Of a stretch of DNA of 64,000 bases, positions 34,196 to 45,092 are shown piece by piece. The notes under the pieces are model-generated. The model did not search any database. It was not told where the DNA came from and saw only the letters and a program-made list of their open reading frames with translations. The stretch is taken from positions 34,124,501 through 34,188,500 of the forward strand of contig CM027377.1 of NCBI GenBank assembly GCA_015680905.1, read 5' to 3'. The stretch is from Coptis chinensis (taxonomy: Eukaryota > Streptophyta > Magnoliopsida > Ranunculales > Ranunculaceae). Made by a program: the position numbers and the translations under genes. Numbering within the stretch: position 1 is the first letter of the stretch; each line of letters starts with the position of its first letter.

Positions 34196-36418
34196 CTAGA
34201 CAATTCTTCTTAATCTCTGGACAATTCCTTTTATCGTGTGACACTCCAACCTTGTTACTTCCATTCCACCGTCTCCTTTTATATTTTTTCGCCTTTTTGA
34301 GTGCTTTCTCTTTCTCACCTTTAAGCCTTTTTCCACATCCTTTTTCTTTTGTTGACTCGGTTCACGATAATTACTTTCCAAATTAGAACTCTTTGCTCCA
34401 AAAACTCCTACACTTGTATCACAACCAAATGCTTGACTACCTTTCTCATGCGGTGATGCTGCATTTGTACCACAACCAACCAATTTACTAATTTTTTCAA
34501 GTGCATCACTTAAAGCATCAGTAAACATTTTAGTTGCTTCTTCACTTCCAAGGGCTTTATCAACTACAAGTGTTGACATTTGAATCAATTCATTCCACTT
34601 TATGAGGAATAATTTATTAGCTTGAATCTCCATTCCGCTATCATCAATGACTACCCCTGACTTTGCAGTTTTACACCATCTCTTCAAAATGTATTGATTC
34701 AGCAACTTATCAAAATCATACATCTTGTTCAAATAAGCCAAAATATGCCTACAAGGGACCCCCAAGCTCTCAAACTTTTTGCAAGTGCATGAAGCAAAAT
34801 CTAGATCTTTTTGATAAGAAATATCCCACACTCTAGACTTTTCGGCCCCCATTTTTCTATGAACCTTATAAATGCAACACTTCTCATTCTCACTAACAAG
34901 CACAAATCTATAATTCAAGCTCTCCCATAACTCATCTTGAAATTTTTAAAAAAAACTCATGTGTATAAACATCAACCTTGTGTACCAAAAAGCTATGGGG
35001 CATTTTCATTTTTGGTTTCTCAATCATATCTTTGTTATCTGTCATTAATTCTTCATGACGTTGGGGCACAAGTCCCCTACCAAATTGAACCATAAAATAT
35101 ACCAAAGAATTTTCATTTGAAACATACGTTTTGAAGAATGAATGAGCACTTTCTGCTCGTTGACTCATTGTGATTCACATGTGTAGGCACCCATTGTGAT
35201 CGGATTTCATACATCGACTCCAGCCATTTGTTCTCATGTAAACCACTCCTTTGAAGAATATCATTCCACTTCAAGTCAAACTCATCTTTCATCAGTATGT
35301 GCCAACTGCAGTACTTGTTGACAAAGTACCCAAAGCTTCAGTATGTAAAACAAATAAAAAAAATAATGTGTGCAAATTAATTATAAAATAATAATAATAA
35401 GAAGAAAAAACCTGTGAAAAGTGGTTGGAAGAGTTTGAGAAATGGCTTTTGTCATTGCTAGATCTTGATCTGTAATAATAATCTTTGGAGGATCACCTGG
35501 CATAGCTTCTAAAAATTGGTTGAACAACCAAACAAATGATTCTGTGGTCTCATCACATAAAAATGAACAAGCAAAAACAACTGTCTGACCATGATTATTA
35601 ACCCCAAATAGCGGTGCAAGAATCAATCCATACCTATTAGTGTTGTACGTAGTATCAAAGATAACCACATCACCATAAAATGTGTATCCTCGTCTTGAGG
35701 TCGCATCAGCCCAAAAACATCGAGTAATTCTCTGGTCATCGTCTGTCTCAATTTTAAAAGTGAAATAAGGATCCCTCCCTTGTTCCAATTTTAAAAACTC
35801 GTGAAACATTTTTCCACCATGACCTTTCATCTCTTTACACTTGTCCCTTTCCTGGTTATTTAAATTTTTCTGTGTAAAACCAATATTTTCTATCCCTCCG
35901 AATTGAACTCCAAGAAGACTGAATTGTTGATGTTGTGGTATGTTTACCGTGCCAAGTTGCTACATTAAACATTTTTAGGCACAAGAAACACCACGGTGAG
36001 ATCTTAGAAGATGTACTCTACGCGGGATCGACAACAGGTGAGAATGCCCTTCATCGAATAAAGTAACAACAAATGTACCAGAGTTTGATTTCACCACAAC
36101 AACTATTGCTTTACAATCTTCTTTTATATTTCCCCGACACCTTTTCGTATCAACGTCTGCTACTTCTGAACTTTGTCCTTGTTTGTAACACACATATTCC
36201 TTTCTTACACATTCACCATCTTTCTTCCTATTAGACCAACTACGAACACTGAATCCATCGACTTTGGCATATGTATTGTAGAAACTATAGACATCATCAA
36301 GTGAGTCAAACTCTTGTCCTTTTCTAGGTTTGGCATCATTTGATACTTGGGGATTGTAAACCTGATTAGGCTTCCCACGTACACTCTCACTCTCAATTAC
36401 AAAATCATCATCTTCCAT
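34196..36418 (-). pseudogene. FAR1/FHY3-type (MULE) transposase gene, decayed
   Basis: From the start at 36418 (MEDDDFVIESESVRG) comes a FAR1 DNA-binding domain with SFYNTYAKVDGFSVRSWSNR and a Cys/His zinc motif (CYKQ, CRGN, HSH). From about 35840 there is a MULE transposase core with VVIFDTTYNTNRYGL, APLFGVNNHGQTVVFA and IIITDQDLAM, the Asp residues being likely catalytic. After a probable intron at about 35391-35340 come MYEIRSQWVPTHVNH and SQRAESAHSFFKTYVS. A SWIM zinc finger, CTCKKFESLGVPCRHIL, lies near 34790-34740, with a Lys-rich tail to 34196. Breaks include stops near 35973 and 35960, and frameshifts near 35165 and 34935. It sits inside a pair of terminal inverted repeats, so I call it the element's transposase and not a host FRS gene. 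Confidence 0.85.
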
Positions 36419-36481
36419 CTCAATGTAACCTGAAAAAAGAAAAGAAAATAAGAAGGTATATCAAACACAAGTTCAAATTAA

Positions 36482-36485
<4 letters not shown>

Positions 36486-36526
<41 letters not shown>
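36486..36526. repeat. (TA)n microsatellite
   Basis: About 40 bp of pure TA dinucleotides, just upstream of the transposase start on the minus strand, likely in its leader or a leader intron. Confidence 0.95.
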
Positions 36527-36528
<2 letters not shown>

Positions 36529-37510
36529 TGATACCTGCTGATAGTATGTATAAATAAATACAATACTAGTAACACTTCAAAAAGATTAGAATTATACGAC
36601 ACGAAATATAGTAGGAATGAAATTACTAGGGAATAACCAACTCAACTGAATGAACGAGAAATTGGAATTAGCCTGTAAAAACTTCATTTTTGTAGGTAAA
36701 GGTACAATCGTCACATGGGAAGTTGCACTCTAAAATCTATGTACCCTAGCCTATGGATATTCTTATTTTGTACATTGAGGAGGTGGAAAAGATTATACAG
36801 ACTTTCCATCATCTAAGTATTCATATATTTGAGAAAACATATCTAATACGACATTCCACACTATTTAGTACTAATTAGTTTATGGCAATGTAATATCTGA
36901 TCCTTTTAAGTTAGTTTCCAGTGCATATAAAGAAGCCACATCACATATATGATTCAAAGAAGAGAGCAATGAAAAGAAGACAAAAGAATCCATGCAATGT
37001 CATTGTATTGCCATGTATGATGTATTACATTTTGGCGTATGATGTTTTTACACAAGCTATAATTTCCTTTTGGAAGAGATGGGTTAGTAGAGTAACTATT
37101 CTTTTGGGATGTCATGGTCCTAAAGACCGAACACATATAATTGTGTGAGCAAGCAGTCCTCAAGAAAAACAAATGTAAAAGATGTATTTACCACTAAAGC
37201 AAGCATAAACAAGCATGAACAGTTGGTTTCTTTGAAGTCACAACAATGGATATTGATGTTAGGAAAAAAAAAAACATTAAACTTACGTGTAATCGAGATT
37301 TGCAAAGCTTGTGTAAAGCCGGCTGCGTTTTTTGTTTAGACTTATAAGATGAGAAAGAGAGAAAAGAGAAACCCTTTGATAGAGAAAGAGAGTACCAGGA
37401 GGGAGAGAGTCACGGTAATATTGAGAGAGAATAGGAGAGAGAGAGTCACGAATGAAGATATGGGAGAGAGAATAGGAGAGAGGGATTTCGTGAAATTTCA
37501 CTTTTTAGTT
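36527..37510. other. 5' region of the Mutator-like element, GA-rich leader
   Basis: No coding sequence recognised. A GA-rich tract with GAGAGAG repeats lies at about 37350-37485, next to the right terminal repeat, in the place where Mutator-like elements carry the promoter and leader of the transposase. Confidence 0.45.
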
Positions 37511-37543
37511 AAGTCCGTTTTACGGATGTCCGTCTATGAGCGG

Positions 37544-38229
37544 TACGTATCACAACTGTATCAAAAGGTATATATATATTCCCATGAAAATGTATCAAAA
37601 GGTCTTAACCTTAACATCAGTATCACAACTCCACATTTCTCACATGTACAGGTACGTTAGATACTTCAAGACAAAGGAAGTGGAATATAACCACTTCACA
37701 CAATGCAATAAATTTCATACATAATACTATGGGGAATATCTAACCATACCAATGAAACAAATAGATAAAAATGACAGTATATTCTGCATGACTATGAGTA
37801 GATTTTCATCTCTTTGATCCAGTAGATTTTCATCTCTTTGATCCAAACAAAATAACTTAAACCATTAACTAACTAATAAAATCAGTTGATAATCCATTAA
37901 TATTTAAAACAAATAAAAGTTAGACTACTCACCCAAAGATAACCGGCGAACTCGAAAACTAACGGTAAGGTGTTGTCTTCTTCCGCTTCTCTCTCTCTCT
38001 CTGTTTTTCTCTTGTATTTCAAAAACCAAAAAAAAAAAAAAAAAATTACTAACAAAGAGGGAGGATTCGGTTGTAACCAAACCCCTCTAACTCTCCCACA
38101 TTTTTATTTTATTTTATATTTATATTTATCTTTATCTTTTTATTATATTTATATTTTATTATTATTATTATTACCTTTTAAACCCTAATAAATAGGGAAA
38201 AATATAAAGAAAATAAATAGGGTGTTATA
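37544..38229 (-). mobile_element. Old gypsy LTR fossil, second part
   Basis: Continuation of the LTR starting at 30040. CT-rich text and TTATTATTATTATTA runs precede the terminal AGGGTGTTATA, as in the solo LTR ending at 18639. No coding sequence. Confidence 0.65.
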
Positions 38230-38337
38230 CGCTCGGTGTCATTGAGCTTTATTTTGATATGAACCTTGTTAAACCATGAGCTGTGTTTCTATTTTAGTGA
38301 AAATCTTATATTACTCTCCATTTACTAATTAGGATTG

Positions 38338-39660
38338 TGTTGGGACAATTTAAGTATTACCTCAATCGCCTACAAAAAATGAGAAAAACAATAATAACAC
38401 CGAACCGAATTCTTTTGTTCTTGGGTTGAGTCGTGGACTAGGTCGCTCTCTTTAAGACGTTCCACGGCTCTGCCCTCTCTTGTGCAAGCAGTGATAGTCA
38501 CGGTATCCCTAGGATAAAACAGCCCAAAATTCCCCTGTCTCGATCCTTCTTGCACGGAGGAGAAAGGATTGGTAAACTATTACACTTCGATCTCTTGCTC
38601 AAAAACAATATTTTAAAGAGGAAAAACCGAAAAATACAAAACTCCATTGTTGTATTCCCCCTACCTTCTTCAACGAGTTAATCCTCTTTTTATAACCCAT
38701 CAAAGAAATCAATTATGAAATCATTTTCCAATCACCATTAAGAGAATAATTTATTTTTCACAATAAATTACCTCCAACGGCTATATAACGACTAGTAGAT
38801 TTATCACAAATAAATCTTCCAACAGATATATAACGGCTAGTTTTACTAGTAAACAAAATCAGTTAGATTTCTCAAGAATTAAAATATTTAAAATATATTT
38901 TCCAAGAAACAAATATTTTTAATTATATTTAAAAACACCAACAATCCCCAACTTTTTAAAATATATTAAAAACATTATCCCCCACTTACATTTAAAAAAC
39001 CAAAACTCTTTAGAGCAAGAGATATATAGATGTGCGTAAGTAAAGGTATCTTTCGATTTGAACCTATACTTAGTGAATGTGTTTTCATGGTATAAGAGTA
39101 AAGAGACTTTAATTAGTCTTAAACCCTAACCCTTGGATATACAACGAATGCACAACACACACAACTCTACTAGTGTAAAGTCCTAAAGCTAGCACATTAC
39201 GGCCATGCACTTATATCCCAGTTTAACAAAGGCTCTAGAAAACTTGCCCAAATCTTTCATTGGAAGCAGTCTCACTTCCACCTTCGTAAAGGTGAGACTA
39301 TCAAGAGTACTCCTGTAACTAAGTACTCCACTCAAACTAGAGGTATAGTCTTCATTAAGAGTTAAATAACTCAACCTAATCTAGTTACAAGAAATCTTAT
39401 CATGCTCTATCTTTAGGGATGGACTAGGAGTAAAACTCCTATAATAATACATGACTCTGTCCCTATCACTATGTGGCTCGTTTTTCCCTCTCAACCTATT
39501 TCTTGGGATCTCTAGTCTATAGGTTGGGTATCCACCACAAGTGACTCATTTCTCATGGGCTTTAGTCACATCCCTTTATAGGTGTTCCAACACCTATTCT
39601 CTAGCTTATCCTTTCGTCAAAGGACTAGCCAAATGCTCATTAACCTGTTGACATGTTGAG
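38338..39660 (-). mobile_element. Ty1-copia fossil: 3' LTR and end of pol
   Basis: A 606-bp LTR (38338-38943) starts TGTTGGGACAATT and ends CACCAACA. Next to it on the minus strand is a polypurine tract (AAAGTTGGGGAT), then the tail of pol (RNase H end) at about 39390-39650. On the far side it stops near 39660 against other repeat sequence, so most of the element is gone. Broken in several places. Confidence 0.7.
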
Positions 39661-40575
39661 AAAGTGGGATTGGGTTTTGTTGTTCATCTTAAATCCTTTG
39701 TTTAGAGGAATGGTTTGATAGTTGGAAAAATCTCTTTCTAAACTCTTTAAACTTTCTTTAGTCTTGTTCTTGAAGTTTTAATGGTGGAAACACTAGTTCT
39801 TTATCTAGAATAGGTTAAACTCTTGAATAAACTATTGATTTGATTGCAAAATATGTATGGAAATGGTTTTTATGGATATCTTGCTCACAAAGTTATACTC
39901 ATTTGAACTTGTGAAATGAGTATGACTAGTGTTTTTGGGATTGAATCAAAGATTAGAGAAGTAATGAAAACTTGTATTGAAGAGAAGATTGAAAACTAGT
40001 ATTGAAGATAATAAGAACTTGATTTAATCACTAAAGCTTGAAGAACATAAAAATGGAAAATAAGTAAATAACAAATTACACTATTAATTTAAAACATATT
40101 ATCTACTCCTAATAACCAATGATTAGTTCTAGGGTAATGTTCTTTCTCTACTAGCTACTTTGGTTTATATAGGACACCAATTGCATAATTGCCCTTTTTC
40201 TAGAAATAACCTTGAGGATAAGATAAAGTTTTGTGGGCTTTTGACTTTAGCCCATATAATTGAATTTTTGATTTAGCTTTAAGTCCTTGAGCCATAGCTT
40301 TTAGTCTTGAGTCTTTGGGTCTTCAGGTTTTAGTCCTGAGTCCTTGAGAGTTGACTTTGACTTTTTGGCATTTTTGCTTCTAAGCTGGAATTTTCCCAAG
40401 CAGCGTTAATAGCAATCCTTTTTGCGCTAAAATGCACGTATTAGGAATATATGTCCTAAATGGCCTGTATCCTGCAAAATATAGCAAAAGCTATAAGTTG
40501 TCTGTTCGTTAAGCATAAGAAGAGCATATTTGAAGCATTGTAAAGGTAATAAAATGCATATTTGGGGACTGATCA
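39661..40575 (-). mobile_element. Gypsy-like 3' LTR fossil A (TGATCAGTCC type)
   Basis: On the minus strand the LTR opens TGATCAGTCCCCAAATATGC right after a polypurine tract (TGTTTTGGGGTAGT, 40589-40576). A TATA-like CCTATATAAACC on the minus strand lies near 40165-40175. The far end of the LTR near 39661 is not clear. Same general plan as the LTRs ending at 45092 and 9371. Confidence 0.55.
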
Positions 40576-42402
40576 ACTACCCCAAAACAGCATTTTGCTT
40601 GTCCTCAAGCAAAGATGAGAGAAAAAACTAAGATCACAAATGTGTGATTTATTATACTAGTCTAGTTTCGCGGAGTGCGATTGCATTGACCATATGCAAC
40701 AAGGCCTTAAACCACTAGGAATTCCCTAGTGGACGAGCTTAAGCCTCGTGAGAGTTTTCCATAGAAGGTACTCACAAACTTTCTCTATTTAGTACAAAGA
40801 GTCTTGTTTCCTTGCTTATTCTCAGAGGTCTATACATCTCATTAGTGGGGGAATAAAGAAAAGCTCCTTTGAACTTAGAATAATATATACACAGTAATTT
40901 AATCATCTAAAGATAAACATGCAAAATATGAATGGTGAAATACAAAAGTAGAGTCGTTTTTAAAACTTTTGGAGAGCGTCCTTAAGGTGGGTTCTCACAG
41001 GGGTGTGTTGCAATCACAACTTTTTGATAGATTCACTTAAGTTTCGTTTTCTCAAGTGCAGAGGACACTTATATTCCTCACATTACACGAGTGACGTCCA
41101 AAGAAATCGCGGTCGATTAATCACAATATCTACTTACTATCACACCATCCTATTCTAGTTGAGCTAGAGGTATTTTATTAGGAGTTACGGGGCTAAGGTA
41201 GTGGTTTAGAAATAAAGGGAAGGGAAGACAAACTCTGATAAGTTGAGAAATTGGGTCTTCAGGATATTTGTAACTAGAGATGAACCTCGTTTTGGTTTTT
41301 TGCTTTTGCTTTCGAATTTGTGATTTATTCTTTATCCCTTTGGCTTTGTGTCTCCATATGATTTTGATTTTTGGGAGTTCTAACTTTGCTTTTGTTTCTT
41401 TTGAAATCGACTTCTTTTGATTTTGAACTTTTGGGAGATTTTGATTTTTGAATCTTTTATTTCTTTTCTTTTCAAAGCTTCTAACTATTCTGTTTTTGTA
41501 TAAAGCATTCTCTTCTCTTTTTACTGTTCATCTAATTCTTAGCTCGTTAGCTGGGTACACTTTTTATTATGTGTGTAGTAACGGTTCAAGGATTGATAAC
41601 GAAGAAATAAAAAGGCTTTTAGAAATTGGTGAAGGCTCAAAGGGGGATAACTAGAGAAAAACTATCTTTTTGGGTTTTAACATTTATTTGGCTATATCGA
41701 TAAAAAAAGGACCTAAATTCTCTCCTAGGACATGGCGTGGTGATCAAGCAAGTGGATGTGTTATCTCTCTATCCGGACATCCTTTGTGTCATCACTCAAT
41801 AATCATTCAGATGAGACTTTTGGCTAGATTCTCACATGATATGGAACTTAACTGTTATAACCTAGCTTGGTCTCGGAAACTTATTGCTATATACAATCAA
41901 ATGCTGATGCATGTCATTTATGAAAAGATGCATAAACTATTGTATGTATATTAGTCTGAGTTTGAAGAACAAATCTTTACTCTATTGTTATAATGAGATT
42001 TCTAAACCATTTATTCATCATAGAAAAAGGAAAACAAGGCTTTTAATACTAAATAGAAAAATATTTTTGGTCTTTTCAAAATATTTTAAGAAAGAAAGAA
42101 ATATAGAAATATACTTAATATATATAATATAAGAATTGCTATATAATAAATGCCTAGTTTTTGCAGAATATTACTATACCACCCCCAAATAGAAATATGA
42201 TTTGTTCTCAAAATATGAAGAAAAGGAAAGAGATTACCATAAGAACATGTGCAAAATGGCAGTAACATGTACTATGTTCTTCATGATGGGGATATACCAC
42301 CCCCAAACAAGTTTGGAGCGTGGTTTGATAAATATAGAACAAGATGTACATGAGTTAACTATATTAGGAATTTACGTAATTATTCTATTATGAAATTTGG
42401 TG
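40576..42402 (-). mobile_element. Non-coding 3' region of gypsy-like element A
   Basis: On the minus strand this precedes LTR A and contains TTTGCTTGAGGACAAGCAAA next to the polypurine tract, a text common upstream of the PPT in plant Athila/Tat-type elements. It aligns with 45093-47150: both contain CACTAGGAATTCCCTAGTGG and GATCAA(G/A)CAAGTGGATGTG. No pol is visible. A LINE-like copy is inserted at 42403. Confidence 0.6.
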
Positions 42403-43010
42403 GGGTTTTTTTTTTTTTTTAAGTGGAAATTTTATTGATACTGATAAGGATTTTTACAAATAATTAGGACAAGCGTGCAACAAGCTGCGCCTCAAGTCCT
42501 TTCTAAATAACAAATCCTATTATTCTAAAAACAAACTCGTTAGAACCAGCTATCATAACATTACTGTCCATGACTTTCTGAAGTCTCTTGAGAAGCTCAA
42601 CAAACTGTTGTTCCAAGAAACCGAAAGTGTCGAAACTAAACGGAATGAAACAATGCTGGTTAGCCGTGCAAGCTTCCTCATGCTTCTCCATCTTCCCTGT
42701 CGCTGCTCTCTTAGCTTCTTCTCCCACCTCAAAAACTCCATTCCCAAGCCCTACCAATGGAGAGGCTCCAGTTACATCAACACATGCATGTCTCCCCTCA
42801 GACCAACTGTATATCAACACATCCGCAGGCCAAAGTGTAGATCTTCCCTCATTCGGATCAGTGAGAAAGTTCACAGGAGCCTCCTTCTTCACTTGTACCC
42901 CAGCCTTCCAAAATGCATCACATAAAATATCTCTAACATGATCATGTTGGTATTTGAAACCTGGAAAATGCCTACAATGTGCTGCATGATCCCTGAAAGC
43001 ATTTAGTCTA
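42403..43010 (-). mobile_element. LINE-like 5'-truncated copy with endonuclease-like C-terminal domain
   Basis: On the minus strand coding text from about 43002 reads FRDHAAHCRHFPGFKYQHDH, VRDILCDAFWKAGVQVKKEA, NFLTDPNEGRSTLWPADVLI, YSWSEGRHACVDVTGASPL, and near the end CFIPFSFDTFGFLEQQ. I recognise this as the C-terminal part of plant reverse-transcriptase-domain proteins, where CGDHAVHC, KEAPVNFL and RPADVLVY...DVTG are conserved. A PD-(D/E)XK-like nuclease fold is plausible. A TAG near 42505 replaces a codon, and similarity (KGLEAQLVARLS) continues to a TAA at about 42464. Downstream are AATAAA (42436-42431) and a 15-A tail (42420-42406), the marks of retroposition. No RT domain remains. 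A 26-A run at 43036-43011 lies at the upstream edge. Confidence 0.7.
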
Positions 43011-43036
43011 TTTTTTTTTTTTTTTTTTTTTTTTTT

Positions 43037-43640
43037 ATTTTTCTCAAAAGGAATCTCTAACCATATAGAGGGTTTTCTACGAGAAGATAAAACCATACGT
43101 TTATCCAGTATCATTTTGGTTACTCTGGGGCGTAAGATTTTAATTTTTATATCCTCAAATTTTTGAAAAACTATGGAGAGATGTTATAAAAATAACTCGA
43201 ACAAAAGTTGTAATTTTTCTAAAGCTAAGTTTGAAAAACAAACCATACAGGTGATCTTAGGCAACTTTCATGTGGGCTCTTATTGAACCCAATCCAGTTA
43301 GACTGTGGCTTCAGTTATGTGTGTTGGGGGATTTACTATGCAAGACTTAAGATGTTTCGTACGAATATCATGGTGATATGGGCAACTCTTAGTAATACAT
43401 AATTGATCCTCAAACCACCCTTAGAAGAATGGAGATTGTGTACTTCTAAGGGTTGGTGTATGTGGAATCCATTGCCCGTTTTTGAAAATCACATGACTAG
43501 TGTTGTATCGAGAATCCTCTATTATAAGCACATGAAAAACAAGAACTTTTATGAAAGGGTGAGAGATTTCTTTTTGGTTTTTTGGGTTTTTGTTCCTAAA
43601 TTACTTAAAACAATAACAGAAAAAAATAAATAAAAAAATA
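43037..43640. other. No gene recognised
   Basis: AT-rich sequence between the LINE-like copy and the next LTR, perhaps a continuation of the region interrupted at 42402. An open stretch at 43403-43633 has no recognisable motif. Confidence 0.4.
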
Positions 43641-45092
43641 AAATAACTGATAAGTTTAAGTTTAATAGTGTAAAAACAGTAGTTAAAATAGTACTAAAAT
43701 CATGTTATCAATCAATATATTATACTCTCTAAACATGTGTTGAAGAGGAGAGTAGTCGTGTTCGAACCACTCTTGCTTGTACGTATTTAACACGAATCTA
43801 AACTAATTAAACTAATCACTAATGAGAGAGTAATATTTTAGGCTATGAAAACAGTCAACTAAGATATCAAAACAGTGAATTAAACTATGAGAAAAATAAT
43901 AGAGAAAGTAATGAATCCACCTAATGATTAGTTTCATGCAAGTTACGAATTATTCATTGAAAAGAGATCGTCTTTAGGTTTTCACGCAATGATCAAACCT
44001 AAAGCCTCAAACTTTATCATCCTTACCAACAACTTACATCTCTATAGTCATTAGTACTAGCATGTAGGATTATTATTACAACCAAATCTCTCGACTTAAT
44101 CATAACAATCCATAGTTTAATTTACTATATGTTTATTTTGGAAATCATATAATAAACTAAGCCCATTGAAAAACATACACAATTAAATAATTCTACTTAA
44201 CAATCTATTCCTCATTAGGTTTTATAATCACTCCCTCTAATGGGGGATTAGCCTAATATCATTAGATTAATTAAACTAAGACAAGAAGAAGAAGACAAAA
44301 TAATGTAAAGATAATAATTGAAATTAACTAAATAATAGAGTAAAAACATAATGTAAATAAGAATTGAATAAATACTAAGCTTTTATTGATGGGGAATTAA
44401 TGGAGGCTACACTATAAACTAATTAATTAACTAATCCTAAACTAAATTAAAGAGGGAGAAAGAGAGAGAGAGAGAACCCTAATTACAACTAAACTAAAAA
44501 GGAGAGTAGCCAAGTTTTGTTTAGCCTTTAACCTTCTTTATATAGGAGAGAGTTAGTGGTTACATTTTTATGCATGGGCAAAAAGGGAGACTTTGGGCCT
44601 CTAAAGTGAGCCCAAAGCCCATTAGGTTAAGTCTAAAAGGGCCAATTATGTTAGAAATTACTTTAGTACCATTTTCATCCACTTTTATAGTTTTGATTGG
44701 GGAAAATCCAGGTCCATTGGAAAGCTTATTCCGAGCCGGTCGTTTTGACATAAAGTAGGCCAATTCCAAGGCCCGAGTCTAAAGATATGCCCATTTGAAG
44801 TTATGTTAACTTTTATTTTCTTTTTCTACCCAAATTAACTTTGACTTCCAAGCTTTGACTAGGCTTGAAAATGCTTTTTCTTCTTGATTCTTGGGATTTA
44901 AACATATAATTCTTCTAGCAATCATTTTGACTCATTTTCCACGTAAAATGACATCTTTAAACACATAAACAATTTCAAAACCTGAAATACACAAAAATAC
45001 GTAAACAATACTAACTCTTATTTATTATAAACATAATTGGCCTAAATGTAATACTATTAAGGAGTTTAAACTACACTTTTGGGTGCTTATCA
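43641..45092 (-). mobile_element. Gypsy-like 3' LTR fossil B (TGATAAGCACC type)
   Basis: On the minus strand it opens TGATAAGCACCCAAAAGTGT directly after a polypurine tract (ACTGTTTGGGGGTGATG, 45109-45093). A TATA-like CTATATAAAGAAGG on the minus strand lies near 44530-44545. The opening resembles that of the solo LTR at 7743-9371 (TGATAAGTGCTCAAAA). The left border is approximate. Confidence 0.65.

Larger units (their letters stand above)
32198..37543 (-). mobile_element. Mutator-like element encoding a FAR1-type transposase
   Basis: Terminal inverted repeats of about 33 bp: left 32198-32230 starts CCGCTCATAGACGGACATCC, and right 37511-37543 is its reverse complement with about three mismatches (in the outer 33 bp). 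The element is 5.35 kb, and the transposase gene on the minus strand starts about 1.1 kb inside the right end. It splits a gypsy LTR, whose two parts are 30040-32197 and 37544-38229. I could not find a convincing 9-bp target duplication next to the repeats (flanks TATATAGCC and TACGTATCA), perhaps lost with age. The coding region is broken, so this copy is not autonomous now. Confidence 0.78.

Noticed and set aside
34196-36418. A functional host FAR1-related regulator
   Set aside because: Contains stops and frameshifts and lies inside terminal inverted repeats.
32189-37552. A 9-bp target duplication for the Mutator-like element
   Set aside because: The flanks TATATAGCC and TACGTATCA do not match well enough to claim one.
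42588-42941. 117-codon plus-strand open stretch
   Set aside because: Antisense shadow of the endonuclease-like domain, which has clear family motifs on the minus strand.
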